The notes: a model not told the origin generated them from the letters alone. Counted from the stretch's first letter, positions 1 to 13,205 are shown. The stretch: DNA of 64,000 nucleotides from Blakeslea trispora (GCA_025331445.1 JAIWNE010000004.1:248001-312000); one strand, 5' to 3'. Translations and numbers: made by a program.

Positions 1-666
1 AAAGACACTTTCAGATAATGCAAAGTCAACACAAAAACATATCGAAAAAGTCAGAAATAATCTAAGTTTGGTCGAGGAGGATACAAATGTCACTCTAGAA
101 CGACTAAATCGATCGCATACTGTGAAGACACATATGGAGGAATGTCGCGCCATTTTGCTTGAGGAATTGAATCATCTTGAGAAGTTGAGAGAGGAACAAG
201 AGAGAAAGAGACAGCAAGAAGAGATTGAAAGAAAGGCAGCAGAGGCAACAGCAGCCAAAGCTCTAGAAGAAGAAAACGAAAGAAAGCGACAAATGGAGAT
301 TGAAAAAGAAGAGGAGATACTTAGAAAACAGAAAGAAGAGCAAGAAAAGGAAAAAGAGGAAAAAGAGAGAGAGGAGAGAGAAGCTGCTCGACCACCATCG
401 CCCGATGATGATGATGATGCATTGGAATATGGACACGTACAATTACCACCTCTAAGACAACCTCCAGTAAGACAGCATACATTTCAGCAGATTCAGAATC
501 AAGCAATCGCTCCATCAGATCATAATGACAGCTATTTGGGTTCTGTAACACCCCAAGTGAGCAGTGTATTCAAAAAGATTGGTGTCCCTGTAAGTATAGC
601 ATCCAGCCCACTTTATATTACTCAACTGCTAATTGATTTGTACAGCTAGATAGACTTTGGCAATAA
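1..666 (+). CDS. 3' end of a glutamate-rich coiled-coil protein (partial)
   Basis: The reading frame is open from the window edge (codons starting at base 2) to a GT donor at 590. A 56-bp intron (590-645, GTAAGT...TACAG) joins it to a short last exon, 646-666, encoding LDRLWQ and a TAA stop. The visible part has a helical segment, then a long E/K/R/Q-rich coiled coil (about bases 170-390), an acidic PPSPDDDDD stretch and a proline/glutamine-rich tail. I do not recognise the family. Such tails occur in cytoskeletal and nuclear scaffold proteins, so no function is assigned. The start lies outside the window. Confidence 0.7.
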
Positions 667-2716
667 TAAACATTTAGCGAGCAAGACGTTTTTTAAGTAC
701 TATATCCATTCATCAATCTCGACTTTGCTGTTAGTTTGAAGTGAACAACAACGATAACAGCAAAAGAAGTAGGAGTTTCCGAAACCAGTGTCTGGAACAT
801 TTTTAAAATAATGTTGGCAGGAAGACTAATTCTGATAACAAAGGCGATTGTGTTCATATAGTATTTACAGTCAACATTTAGATTGAGAATTACTAGTAGC
901 AGTGCCAGGACAAGAGCATCTGTCTCAAAGGTTATGAACTAGCTTCAAGGTTGCTGAAATTTTAACAATCTCAAGATTGAGTTACAAAGTATATTCAAGT
1001 AAAGGACAACATTGTGTTACAAAGTTCAATGGTTGCCAGTACAATCACTGGTACGCAATAGGGTTGTTATTATCTTTGGTTTGAGCGTGATGCAAGTCTT
1101 GGTGTTAAAAAAAAACACTGAACTTTCAAATGTGATTTTTTCTTCTTGATCATCATCTTTTATATATGATCTAATAAGGCAGAAGGATGCGGGAGAAAGA
1201 TCAGTGGTCAAATGTAACATCGGCTTTGAAGAAAATGAAGATCCCTAGTAGTAGTGTTCATGAAAGTGGTGGTAGAGAACAGAGTATTTTGAAATATGGA
1301 GTATCAGTGTGCTTGCCATATAAGCAGAGATCTGTTCTAAAGGAGAAAGAGAGGACAACAGAAGAAAGCGATCGCTGATACGTGTGGTAGATATAAAACA
1401 GTAGATGCAACGGAGAAGGCGAGGAACATCGGAGGGGATAAACCAAAGTGGAAGATGTATATATGTGGTTAGGATTGTCAACCAGAAAGGCATTGAAACT
1501 TTGCTGTCAAAAATCATTGAAACTTGCAAAGCAGCTTCAACAAAGCATCTTCAAAACTCTACTAGCTGTTCTGTCAACACGTTTGAAGAATGTAAAAAAC
1601 AAACAGCCAATTTCATAAAAACAGATATTATATGTCACTTTGGTTGGGAGGTCACATTAAGTGATCAAGCGGTTTTCTAAGGCACAACCCATTGAGTTTC
1701 TAAGCTTTGACCAAATGGCTTTTATGAAGTTGATGAATTGAGTTCAAAAAAATTGAAATGCTATATTTCTGATAAAATGACCAACTGAGACCGGAAGCAC
1801 TGTAGCAACGCTATAAACAAGTGTGATACATAGCATAAATTTAGATTTTTCCTTTCTGAACGACACTATATTACAGGAAGCTGGATTGCAGTAAATGAAA
1901 TAGGAGAAAAGGGAGCAAAATGAACGGTGCAATCGTACATGGTAAAAATAATTAGACTTGTTGATATCAATTTATCAAATATTATTCATTTATAGTAGCT
2001 GTTAGAAACTATTGAATAGCACTATTAAGATATCTCTCATGATATCTAGAAATAACACCTGTAGCGATAAAGAAATTAAATTCCTGTCTCAACAAAAGGG
2101 AAAGTTGAGAGCTTCTCCTATAGACTAGAGAATTATAAATGAAATCCAGCCAAGATTTCAAAAGCAGAAAATGAAGGTGCGCAAACTTGAGTGTTACACA
2201 CAAATAATCAAATAATAAAAATAAACTTTACTACTTCAATCATTGACTCTCTTCTTTCTTTTACTTTCGAACTCATCTTTATTAAACAAAGCATGGTAAA
2301 AGACCTTGATCATTTGCTTCGAGATTTAGAAAAAGAAGTGAATGATTTTACTTTGGTAATATGAACACATATAAAAAAAAGAGTTTGAAAATAGATTGTT
2401 ACAATGATTTTCTTCTATTCGGTCCTTTATTCCCAAAAAAAAAACATGTCAAGCTAATCATACAATAAAAAAAAAGAAACAATCTTACGAAGGGAGGAAG
2501 CCAGGAAAAATGAAAGGCTCTCTTGACTCAAAATACACTGAGAAAGAGACAAAAAAAAAAAAAGCCTGATAATAAATGAAATAAAGGGCCGAACTAAGAA
2601 TATCATTTTTTACTTAATTTTTTATTGTTTTTCTTTTGCTCCTTTTTTTTTTCTCATCATTTTTTTTCTTTTTTTACTTTTTTGTCCTTTCTCTTCATAT
2701 TTGATCAATATAGACA
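667..2716. other. Gene-poor interval with a possible transposase relic
   Basis: No convincing host gene was found. Around 757-850 a frame reads AKEVGVSETSVWNIFK, which resembles the N-terminal helix-turn-helix of a Tc1-like transposase, followed by stops. Short open frames at 1187-1378 and 1405-1680 have no recognisable domain. From about 2370 to 2710 the DNA becomes rich in poly-A and poly-T runs, which probably form the promoter and 5' UTR of the RA-PH gene starting at 2717. Confidence 0.4.
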
Positions 2717-5053
2717 ATGGACGAACATCAAGCGACGAGTGAACACATCACATTAGGTATATCAATGACTATTTAATAAAAACCATACTATATTCCAATC
2801 ATACTCAACTTTCTCAATAGACAAGCGTTACTATAACAAAAATAGCCAAGACAATGTTCCCCTGCAGCATTATAAAGCAGCACGTGCTCCTTACCATGAT
2901 TCTCGCGATGATGATATTTCTATAGGGACTATTCTTCAACGCTCAGTAACTGCCCGTCGACCAAATGATGAAAAGTTGCCATCATTGACGCATTCTAGAT
3001 CATTGAGAGTTACCGGTTCTCGAAGCAAACAGGCGAAAGAAGAATCTCATGAAGATGAAGAGCTTCGACTGGCTATGCAAAGAGCCTGGGCACTATTGGA
3101 TGCTAACCCAGAGAAAGTTAATGGAACTACAGTGGAGGTAGAGTAAGACAACAACTTTATCCATTTTTAAACGTGTTTGTAAACTGATTGAATGTGGATA
3201 ACTAGCCAACTACAAATGAGCAAGAAAAGTCGAATATGATCAGCTCTGCTCGTATCCATACTGTGCCATTGAAAACTTTGACCACCAGAATTTATATTGA
3301 TGATGCGAACCACCACAAAGTTGTGCAACTTACAGATCTTTTGACAACGGCTATGGTTGTACAGTACTTGAGAAAGAAAGGCTTATTGGATTCTTCAGAT
3401 GATTGGACTTTGTTTGAAATTGACAATAGTCATGGCATTGGTAAAAAAAAAAAAACGTGAAATATAGGGGAAACAAAATTTTATTTATGCAAACCTGTTC
3501 AACAGAAAGACCGCTTCGGGAATGGGAAATCGTATTAAATACATTAAGTATTTGGGAACCAGATGCGAGTAATGCTCTCCTGATCAAAAAGTATCCATAC
3601 CACCATAGCCTAACATCAGAGGTAATGTTTAGGAGATAAAAAGGGAGACAGAGGCGGTCAAAGAGTTTCTTTTTTCTTTCAGAAATAGGGAGAAAGACCA
3701 CTTGCTCATCTTTATATATGTAGTCTGTTTTACAGCCAAAAATAGCTCTTATGCATGGCTGGCTTTACATTGAATACAAGAAAGGGAAATGGCAAAAGAG
3801 ATATTGCTTTATAAAAGACAATGCAATTTACCATGCAAAAGATAGCAACAAGGTTTGTAATATCACAAAAAAAACAGGATAACAAACTAAAGCCAAGAAA
3901 CCCTTCAGGGCACATCTTCCTCTGTTCTTTGCTATCTGGCCAACTATGATGTTTATACTTTGTTACATCCTTCGAAATCTAGTCCAGCATCTTGTGTATT
4001 TGCCATACGAGCTCAAAACAGACCTAGTATTTTTGAAAACGAAAGCGATTATATACGTCTTTTGGCGTTAGAAAGTCAAGAAGAAATGAAGGATTGGGTA
4101 CTCAGTATCCGGAACATAAAGGTAACACCAATAAAATCCGTTATTCTTGTGTACAATAGGAAATTAACCGATCTATTTATACTCCCCCTTTTTTTTTTGG
4201 AAAAATATAGAGTGCCATTCAATATCAACAAAATCCAGCTCGAGTGGTCAATCCATTAGCCCCTATCACGTTGGAAAATGTATCTGATGAAAAATCCAGT
4301 ACACTCCGTCGACATAAATCAACGAAAGAATCAACTCATAAAGAAGATCACAGCAACACAAAATCAGCTTCTCCAGCCTTGAGTCATACCGAGTCAAGCA
4401 GAAAGGGTGACAGACCACTTGGGAGAAGTGCGACTCTGCGCGGTATGTCGAGAAACAACAATAGTGCAGAAAAAGACAGCTCAGACAATGGTCCTTTGAT
4501 TGATTGTTTTGATACGCCTACGTTTGCAAAGGGCTCTTTGCTGGCAAAGGAAGAAGAACAAGAGCAGGTACTCTATAGACAACAGCAACAAGAACTACAA
4601 CGACAACAGGAAGAAGCAGCATTGAATGCAAACAAAACATTGATCCAGGTGGAAGACCGAGTCACCTTCTCCAAGGGATCTTTGTTGGACAAGAAAGAGA
4701 ATGGTAGTCCAGCAGTGAATAAGATGACACGATCAAAAAGTGTACGTGAGGTTTTGACTACACCTCCTATGGCAGAACCAAGTGAGCACCGTCGCCATGT
4801 TTCTCTTCGAAGGAAGCCCACGTCAAGTAGAAGACATCATGATGTACCCTTACCCAATAATGCAGCCATTGCTTCATTACCCTCTACACCTAGCTCTGCA
4901 TCGACTAGTCATAGTGCCAAGTCAAACAGTAAAGCAGCATTACTTCAATTGGATGACACGCCTGAGAGCTTTCATACAAAAGAACTATACGGCCGCCACA
5001 TGAAGCCATTAATCAGTTTTGGCTCTGGTGAAAAATTTTCTAAAAAGCAATAA
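2717..5053 (+). CDS. RA-PH domain adaptor protein (Grb7/MRL-like)
   Basis: Seven exons join in frame (2717-2756, 2821-3137, 3206-3440, 3506-3621, 3736-3852, 3909-4121, 4211-5053) to give about 626 residues. After a basic N-terminus comes a Ras-association-like ubiquitin fold (about residues 130-230; TTRIYIDDANHHKVVQL, then WTLFEID and PLREWEIV). A PH domain follows directly (MHGWLYIEYKKGKWQKRYCF to the closing helix EEMKDWVLSIRNIK). This RA-PH tandem is the signature of Grb7/10/14 and Mig-10/RIAM/lamellipodin adaptors, which link Ras-type GTPases and phosphoinositides to actin. The last 280 residues are Ser/Thr/Gln-rich and look disordered; the motif F(A/S)KGSLL occurs twice. Likely role: membrane-recruited signalling adaptor, probably in polarity. 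The domain call is firm; the pathway is inferred. Confidence 0.85.
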
Positions 5054-5299
5054 AAAAAAAAAGCTTGATTTTGTAAAAGAAAGAAGTGTGAGAGGGTAAA
5101 GCCTCTTCTTTTTTTTTTTTGTGTTTGACAACTTTTTTTTTTATTGTGTTTTCAGATTTATTTGTTTCAAAAAAAAAAAAGATCTGTAATACTAGCTTAA
5201 TTCAGGAGCAGTCTACATCAACAAATAAGAATTAAAAGTTTAAACTATTTTATTCCAAAAAAAAAAAAGCATAATGTGAAAATGTCAATATGCTCTCAA
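5054..5299. terminator. Shared 3' region of two convergent genes
   Basis: A short AT-rich interval separates the stop of the RA-PH gene (+) from the stop of HAP2 (-). It contains several poly-A and poly-T runs and AATAAA-like sequences usable on either strand. No gene is visible. Confidence 0.4.
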
Positions 5300-5808
5300 C
5301 TATGATTGAAGATTGATAAAATCGTTTTTGGGAATTTGCTGAGGTTGTATTTGGTGTTGTTGTTGCTGCTGCTGTTGTTGTGGTTGTTGTGGTTGCTGTT
5401 GTCGGTTCACTGGTGATATTGTGTCTTTTGTAGCATCTTTTGTGTTGGCTTCTGGAGCAGGTAATTTACCTTCTTTTTGTAGTTCAGCAATTTCAGCAGC
5501 AGCTACAAAGCAAGAAAAAGTTAGAATGAGAAAAATTAATAAAAATTCCAACTTTACTAAGAAATCGGCCGCCTGGACCTCTTGGGCGACGCATTGCATG
5601 TTTGTGTCTACTTTCATGAAGATATGGCTTTCTTGTTCTTTCAAGCTTGTGAAGCTCCTCAAGCTTCAAACGAGCCGCACGTCTCTTGAGAATACGATGA
5701 TATTGTTTTGCATTCACATATAAAGGTTCTTCTTCAACGACAACAGGTGCAGCAGGTACAACCACTATCGTTTTTTAATATTTTTTTGTCAAAAAAATTC
5801 TGCTGTAT

Positions 5809-5846
<38 letters not shown>

Positions 5847-6241
5847 ATGTGCGCTTTTTTTCTTTTACCTTGTCCAGGTTGTGCAGTCATCATGTTAGCA
5901 GGCTATCAGAATGATATAAATAATACATTGCGATGTAATGATAAGGGTCAACTTACCATAGATACATGCTGTTGGGAGTAACTCAAATGCTGTTGTGTAG
6001 GTTGTGAAGGCTGTGCTTGTGCTTGTTGCGGCTGTGGTTGGGCCTGTGTCTGTTGTGGCTGTCTAGAATAAGATAATGGTGAACCATGGGCGTCATTCTA
6101 AAGTAGTTTAACAAACAAAACTTTAAAAAAAGAACAATTGAACAGTTGTTTACTTACCAAAGTCTCTTGTGTGGTAGGTGCTTGCGTAGTAGCTTGCAAA
6201 GGCTGGGTTTGTCCGGTACTAGGGTCACTATAGGTATTCAT
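5300..6241 (-). CDS. HAP2: CCAAT-binding factor subunit HAP2/NF-YA
   Basis: Five exons (6158-6241, 5957-6097, 5869-5902, 5558-5764, 5300-5502) join in frame to 222 residues. The centre holds the complete NF-YA core: the subunit-association helix ([19 protein letters not shown]), a linker, and the DNA-binding part ([20 protein letters not shown], then FLTAAEIAE), with the arginines and histidines that read CCAAT. Glutamine-rich flanks (one C-terminal run is nearly all Q) match the activation-type low-complexity regions of the family. Together with HAP3 and HAP5 it binds CCAAT boxes and regulates respiratory, iron and nitrogen genes. Intron 3 (5765-5868) contains an unusually long T homopolymer. 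The ATG at 6241 is the first in frame. Confidence 0.93.
5812..5844. repeat. Long poly-T homopolymer in HAP2 intron
   Basis: About 33 consecutive T lie within intron 3 of HAP2, which is on the opposite strand and so carries the A tract. Such runs are prone to slippage, so the exact length may be unreliable. Confidence 0.9.
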
Positions 6242-6546
6242 TTCTTGATAAAGCTTGTTTCTTCTGTTCCTTTATTGTATCAACAATAATTTATTTTATT
6301 TTTTGCGGAGAAGTTTAGAACCTGTCAAAGTAAGTCCAAAGAATATGATAGGGCAAGAGTTCTCCCAATCAAAAGAAAAACAAAATAGAAAGCGAATTAA
6401 AAAGAGGATAATGGAGCCAGTTTATTTTAAATAATAAAAAAATGTGTGTTTGCGTCACAACAGACCTAGTATAAATGTACCCGCAACAATGTCGGAGAAT
6501 AAAGTACTAATCGAGAAAAAAAAATTATTCTCTCTCCTTTTTTCTT

Positions 6547-7758
6547 ATGCTGATGGATTCGTTTGTTCTGTACAATCATTATCGTATTCAGTATGCAAAA
6601 ATAGAGCAACATGATTCGAAAAGTACAGAGATGATTGAGAAAATAATAAAAGATTATCCAACCATACGCCATCAAGAGCATGTGTTGGATTTGATTCATT
6701 TGATTTTTAAGCATAGCCGTCATTGTTCTGTTCCTCAATGTGCGGCTCAATTGAAGCAAAGGCATCTTTCTGATTTGGTCATGTCAGAATTGACAGCAGA
6801 AAAGATAAACTGCTCATTATTGATTTGTTTGAATGATATGGTTAAGAACAGGCTGCTCTCTGATACAGCCATAGATTCATTCGTATCCATGGTTACTCAA
6901 TTTTGGTGGGACAAGCGCATCTATATGTGTAGAAAGTCCATGGAACTTTGCAATCGAATGATTCCTCTGACTAGCAAAAGCAATGAGATAGCCACATCTC
7001 TCATACAATACCTACATGATCTCTCTGGTTGTCTGACTCGAGAGATAGTCATCCAGTTCAATCAAGCTGACTATACCGAATTTGCTTACCAACCTGTAGA
7101 CAGTCAATTAACTTTAGATAGAGAAACTATTAAGCTGACAGTACAGATGATCATTGGATTGCTCCTAAAGCATCCTGAGCAGTTTCCAGTCTTACTGAAA
7201 CAATTAGCTGACACAGTGCAAGGTGAGAGAAATAGAAAAGCTTCTATCTAAAGAGGAGCTTTCATTTACCCTAACATACTTTGATCTATAGACATCTATG
7301 ATGATTATGTGACTGATCCTATGGAACCTATTGAGCTCTTGTTTGATATCTGTTGTGCCAATGACGATGATGCCATTCGCTTGTTGGATACAGTGCTTAC
7401 AATATATCAAGAACAGATGCACTGTGTGTACATTTTACACCAAATCAATATCAATCCTCATTCTCTGTTTTTGTTCTTCTTGCATCGATGCGGAAGTACT
7501 CATGATATCTTGATTGATTTGTTGATTGATAACAGTTCTGATTTCCTTGCTTATTTTCATCGCTACATTCTATATGCCTGTCGGGATACCAACCAGCTTT
7601 ACGCGTCTTTTGATGATTTGATCATAGATTCCGATACCTTTCAGACTATTCTTGCAAACACGCTTCGTGTCTTAGGCAGAGGTGGATTTCCTTACAATAC
7701 AAGACCACTCATGAAACGCTTGCTTCAATTAGAAGAACAACTTGATCCAATAAAATAA
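6547..7758 (+). CDS. Lines-like protein
   Basis: Two exons (6547-7222 and 7292-7758) join as ADTVQ-DIYDDY to give 380 residues. The protein is entirely alpha-helical and HEAT-like. The C-terminal half has features I associate with the Lines (LINS1) family: NPHSLFLFFLHRCG, then LIDLLIDNSSDFLAYFHRYI, and near the end GGFPYNTRPLMKRLLQLEE. Metazoan Lines proteins are nearly twice as long, so this would be a compact version. Their molecular role is poorly known (patterning in flies, a human cognition locus). An ATG at 6489 is in another frame, so 6547 was taken as start. The nearest alternative is a generic HEAT-repeat protein. Confidence 0.55.
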
Positions 7759-7926
7759 ACTCTCTTTATTATGAAAGTAATAGTGTTTGTGTATGTGAGT
7801 GTATATATAGGTAAATGTGTATCTACAAGGTTTTTGTGTGTGTGTGTGTGTGTGTTTGAAAGGGAAGACTTTTTGTAAATGAGAATGAATTAGGTAATAA
7901 AAAAAAAGTTGAGGATTTTAAGCACA
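7759..7926. other. Convergent 3' region with a (TG)n microsatellite
   Basis: This interval lies between the Lines-like gene (+) and the RSC9/ARID2 gene (-). A TG dinucleotide tract spans about 7835-7855. Poly-A-signal-like AATAAA sequences are present. No coding signal is seen. Confidence 0.6.
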
Positions 7927-10695
7927 TCAACTGGTGTTTAAAACGTCATTATGAACAAGAGCGGCAGAAGAAGGTTTTGAAGAGGTTTTGAAGTTTGAGC
8001 AAATGGACCAAATCGAAGATGCCAACTTGGGCTTTTGCTCTACAATATTCGTCAGCTCCTTTTCATAGGGAATAAAATAAGCAGCGCTTTGAGGATCCTT
8101 TGAGAGCCAGTTGAGTAGATGAGAGGCAACAAGAGCGATGCCTTGAATATCTGACATGTCCACTGGCTTGGCCTTGGGTGATGGCATGCTTGTCGTTGAG
8201 ATATGAGATGCAGGTGTAGAGGGTGAGGACGACAGAGAAGGCTCTGGACTCTGAACAGGACTATTGTAACAGCTTTCACCTACTTGGTTATAAAAATGAG
8301 TACGGAGATGTGAAATCCAGCCATCCTTTGTCGCAAACACATTTTGTTCGTTCTTGCAGTGAGACCAGCTGCAAACATAATCGCTCGCATCCAATGTCAT
8401 GTGGTCATGCAAAACATGGCGTTGAAGAGAGAAAGTATCGTCAAACATAAGTGAGCATTGAGACCATTTACAAGGTACTTGTGGGCCTATATTCTTTGTG
8501 TGAGTATATGTCCTATGCGTATACAAAAATGACTTACGGTCTTGGAGAATGCTCATTTTGATTTGAATGCCAATCACATTCAATCCTTCCACTACAGGTG
8601 CAGAATGACCAGGACTACCAAGCAAGGATTTTGTTTCAGAAGTACATACTTTAGGGAACGCGATTTTCATGACTGTATAAAAATCACGCATCTTCAGGGC
8701 CTTTTCAAGTCCAAATCGAGCTTCGTATAATAAGTAAATATCATCCAAAGACAACACACTGCTTCTGTCGGCCACTTCAAATTTGTCCTTTAGCCTAAAG
8801 AAGATAGAATGTTAAAGAAAAATGATATTTTTTCCACAGAAAAGAAGGAGTTTCTTACCATCCCAAGCAGCGGAAAGGTTCATCCAACTTCTGATATTCA
8901 GTAAGATCTGGTACTCGAGGTACAGCATGTTGCTCAGAGTGGTTGGCTGGATTAGGTGTAGGTAAGGCTGCATCTTCTCGAACAAATCGGGTACAGAAAT
9001 ACTTTGATTTAGTCATCAACAAGGACACAAGTAGTCCAACATAGGCATTCGAATTAGGCGATGTCAGGAACTGAGATCGGGATTGATGTGAAATGCGTGT
9101 ATGTTGGTAAATGTATTCAAGTGAAGTACCCACTAACTCTTCGTCGTTGGATAAGAGCATCTGAGATACACGTGTGATGACAGGACAATGAATGAGATAA
9201 GTATGGTTGTTTTTGTTCATCGTAAGCCAAGTCAAGGTACGGATAGATCCGATCACTAGATAGCGATCGTGAGCAGCTACTAAAGTCTGAATGCATTGTA
9301 AACAGGAGTCATCGGATGAAGTCAGTTCCATATGAGCTGCAACATTCTCCAGTACATCAATCGAATGACGACCTAATTCTACATGACCCGTGCTCATGGA
9401 TGCTTGTAATCCCTGTACCAACAACTCTTTGATCATGGCGTGCTTGGCCAAAATAGGATTATGGCTGTTCAAGAAAGAGAAGTTGCGCAAGATATGAAGT
9501 ACCTTGAGAATGATGTCTAGTCCGTTTTGGTTGTTAGCACTGTGGTTTGTAGAATGAAGCGCTGATGGTGTAAATGGACTCTTATGTTCTCCTGTTGCAT
9601 GCTCCTCTTTCAATGTGTCGTTTGCGTCCTGATTCAGCATGCTGTTTAATGTGTCGGTTACATTATTGGGTAATGCGTTTTCTGCAATATAAGTAACAAG
9701 ACAAGGTTGTGCTAGAGAAACAAGCAGTTGCAACAGAAAAGGTGAGGTGCACAAATCAAGTTTCTCTGGAAATTCAAACGAGATGGTCACGATTTCGTCT
9801 AAAGCCCATTCCACATCTGTCTTTTGACCAAATTGTAAAGCAAATAATATACGATCCTTTTCGGTCAGCAGATCACTAGAAAGAGGTAGATCTGTTGTAT
9901 GAGGTGCGGGTGAAGATGAAGTTGAAATGGAAGGTGATGAAGGTGTAGTATGAAAGGTGTCATTCACAGGTAGGTTTGTAGTGAGTGCTGAAGTATAAGC
10001 TGTAGTATCCAGATTGAACAGTAAAGGATTAGCAAGCTGTTGAAGTACCGATAAAGGATCGACGGCGGATGGTGAAGTGCTGGCATAATTGTTGTTTAAG
10101 GGACTGACCAATGACTTATTTTTAGCGGCGGATTTGGATGTCTTTTGATTTGAGGATTTCAGGGTAGGCGATGTCTTTTTGATGGCTGTCTTGTAGGCTT
10201 TTCCTGCCAACGTAGATGATTTGTGTGCATTAGGACCAAGTAACTCCTTGGGTGGTTTCCAGTTTTTCTTCCATAACTTTTCTTCCTCCCAACCCAACTG
10301 TTCGAAATCGAGTGTTAGTGATAGATCATATGAGATGGATCAAAAATCCATATATTACCAGATTTCGTATATAGACGCCCTTAAGAATGTAAGCACTGTT
10401 TGTACAGGTAGAAGGGAATTGGAAAATATCACCGACTTGCTTCCAACCTCTATTCTTTGTTACTTCTTCAAAACCACCTGAATTAGCGACCACTTGAAAA
10501 ATTTTGTACAAATCAAGTCTTCGGCCACCCAATACAGGTTCAGCTTGAAGTGTGGTGCTGTCAAACGAATTAACCTTCTATGATTGTCGAAAAAACATGA
10601 TAAGCTTACCCTTTCTCAAGATGAAATTGTTTGAGTTCTTTAATGAAGTTGACATATTCAGGTGTACGGTCTATGGTATCACGCAACCTGGCCAT
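7927..10695 (-). CDS. RSC9: RSC9/ARID2-type chromatin-remodelling subunit
   Basis: Five exons (10610-10695, 10359-10557, 8859-10297, 8538-8794, 7927-8486) join in frame to about 846 residues. Order of domains: an ARID DNA-binding domain at the N-terminus (RTPEYVNFIKELKQFH, then LGGRRLDLYKIFQVVANSGG, then NRGWKQVGD); a large armadillo-like middle (LDIILKVLHILRNFSFL); an RFX-type winged helix (LSLDDIYLLYEARFG to FPKV); and a C2H2-like zinc finger pair (CKWSQC...H and CSWSHC...H). This ARID + RFX + C2H2 arrangement is diagnostic of RSC9 in yeast RSC and ARID2/BAF200 in animal PBAF. It should act in the nucleus as a targeting subunit of an RSC/PBAF complex. A Ser/Pro-rich linker precedes the final helical segment. 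Confidence 0.88.
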
Positions 10696-10908
10696 TACAA
10701 TAATGCTCTATCGTTCTCACTTTTACTGATGAAGGGTGGTAGAGAGATAAAGAGAGAGAGGAAAGAGGTTTCGAATTCTTATTATAGTATGGATAAGAAC
10801 AAAAAAAAAAAGATTAAAAAAAAGTGCAAGTTTGATTTTTTTATTATGTGGCTTGTTAGAACGATTGACCAATCAGATAAATTAAACATGCAAAATTAAA
10901 AAAAAAGT

Positions 10909-12978
10909 TTACCAATCTTTTAAGCTTGTCTGTACTCGTTTTAAAAAAACGTCTTTAATCATGGCATCTTCTTCCTGAAGTGCCTTTTGAACCCATGGTA
11001 TCCGAGATCCTAAGCTCTTGATCATCTTTTGTAGTTTCGTTTCAGATACATCTTGACGCCAATGCTCAGCAAACACTACTTTTTCGGGTGATTTCTTGTA
11101 TACATCTAACAACATAAACTTTCATTTGCTAGAGACATAAGTTTCACACCCTCAAATTTATAAAAATAAAACTCAATACAATTACCATGCGTTCCTCTTC
11201 TTCTTTTCCCAAGCACTCATTCTCTTTCAGTTCATATACAATACGTTTGGGTACAGGTCGATCTGAATTCAGATTGGTGACATGAAACCAGTTGATAGCA
11301 CTGGCCGAGCCAGGTAGAGCAGGATCATAGGAGCCAATGATAGCTCCCACAAAGGGTTCCACAGACATAGGATGTTCATCTCGACATAAAGTTTGATAAT
11401 TCCGTTGATTCTCAATGTCAATCAGACTAGGATCGGGTATAAAGGTAGGATGAGAGTGGTACCAGCCAACGACTTTCATGCGACGCTCTTCAATCAGCTG
11501 TCGAGTCTCAATAGCGCTGGTGGGATCCATCTCAACGTTTACATCATTTTGGCCAGTTTCAATCGAACGGCAAGGAAACGCTTCTTTGATGATCATTCGC
11601 ATGTGTTCTTTGTCCCATTCTCCGGCTAGAAAGCCAATGATCTCTGTTGTCATCAGATGAGCATGAAAGTCCATAGCCAGCAGCACATTGGACTCCACTG
11701 TGACTTCAAATGGTTGGCAGCCTGCTGAACCCGAACCTGGTTTACCTGTAAATGGTTCGCATTTGATCATAGTCAATGGATCACTATCATCAATAAAGAG
11801 AATATGAACATATAAGCAAGGTCCAAAAGAGTACATTACTTACTCGTTACTACTGATTTGACCATAATTTACAGACTCGCGTTGTCTTCTTAAGCGTGAG
11901 GTAGAATAAGAAGTTCTTCCTTTTGCATCATAATGATGAAGTCCATTTGCGCTAAATAGAACATTGACTTTAGTCCTCTTTCTGCTTCTTTGCTTTTTTT
12001 TTCATTTCAACTTACGGCGAAGAAGGAGTTGAGTTGGAAGGTGAAGGCGTTCTTGACGTCTTCTTCTCTTTCTTCAGTTCTATAATCTTCAGATTCTCGG
12101 TCTGTTTCTCTACCGCTTTTGCTACCTCCTCTATATCTTCCATAGGATCATTGTTGATTGTCTTTTGTTTTTTCGCCATAGGTGTATCGATGCGTGAGAG
12201 ATAAGGTCTGGCAGCAGATGAAGTTGGATCCAAAGGCTTGCCAGAGAGTGTATAACCATCTCCTGACTCTCTTACTTTGGGAGGCAAAGGAATGTTGTCA
12301 CGATACATTTTAATGAAATGCTTTTGAGCATGACTTCGAATTGAGTTTGCATCTCGAGTAGCAATGTGTTCTGTAAGCTGTCAAAAGAACATTTTGTAAG
12401 AGAGTACAGGGCATCACTCATGCTAATATACCTTTGTCCAATCCCGTCCAAACAATTCAAGGCCTTCCAAAAAGCGTTGCTCTTCCAATTCAGTATAGAC
12501 TCCAGTGTTATGTCCTTCAGGCACAGGCTTTCTGGGTTTCTTGCTGACTGCTTCTTTTATCTGTACAGGCTTTTCTTCTGTATGGATTGGCTCTTCTGTT
12601 TGTTCTTCCACAACCTGCTTCTGAGGAACATCAACCTTCTTTTTACGGCCTCTTTTACCTATTAAGAAAGTAAAGGGAAAAATCAATGGTGTCTTTTATT
12701 GAAAGAAAAAAAAAAGGACTCATACCTGGGTTTATCTTGGGCGTATATTTCTTTCGTGGATTGAAATCGTCTTCTGAATTCTCTTCATAGCTATCATCGT
12801 ATTCTTCGTGAACGTGATACGGATCATAAGCTCTACTGTCGTTACTGTATTCAGCATAATAGCTTTCATTGCCTTGTATCATGGCGTCCTCAGCCAAAAG
12901 TTGCGCAATTAAGGCAGAACTCATTTCTTCTTCTTTATCCTTGGAAATTGCCTGCTCTTTTTCTTTCTTATTTGGCAT
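10909..12978 (-). CDS. MYSM1-like Myb/SANT + JAMM deubiquitinase
   Basis: Six exons (12726-12978, 12432-12658, 12016-12377, 11844-11951, 11186-11783, 10909-11118) join in frame to 585 residues. After an acidic N-terminus and a basic KRGRKKK patch comes one SANT/Myb repeat (YTELEEQRFLEGLELFGRDW to SIRSHAQKHF, a variant of SHAQKYF). The C-terminal half is an MPN+ domain with the full JAMM zinc site: EIIGFLAG (Glu), HSHPTFIPDPSLID (two His and Asp). No SWIRM domain is visible between them, unlike animal MYSM1. MYSM1 removes ubiquitin from histone H2A; the intact JAMM residues suggest activity. It lies next to an ARID2/RSC9 gene on the same strand. The last splice site (acceptor at 11119) is the least certain junction. 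Confidence 0.82.
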
Positions 12979-13205
12979 ATTTGATCAATAAAAAACGCGC
13001 TTTAAAATAAAGTAACAATAATGAAAAAAATAAAATGGAGGGAGGGTTGGAGAAAATCAAATACAGTGCTTCCAACAAGTAATGTCGCAGCCAATCAAAA
13101 TCAATGTCACCGTGTTACCATAATTCTTGCCACTAAGAGTATAAATAGAGACTGGGTGTTTTTTCAGGGCATTTCTTTTGTTTTTCAATACTTTACTTAT
13201 TAAAC
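12979..13205. promoter_or_regulatory. Upstream region with CCAAT and TATA boxes
   Basis: This interval lies upstream of the MYSM1-like start (12978, minus) and left of a plus-strand transposase relic. On the plus strand a CCAAT pentamer is at 13091-13095 and a TATAAATA element at 13140-13147, a normal spacing for a promoter firing rightwards into the relic at about 13220. Confidence 0.45.

Noticed and set aside
6489..6600. Upstream ATG for the Lines-like gene
   Set aside because: It is in a different frame and terminates shortly after; no intron that would connect the two was visible.
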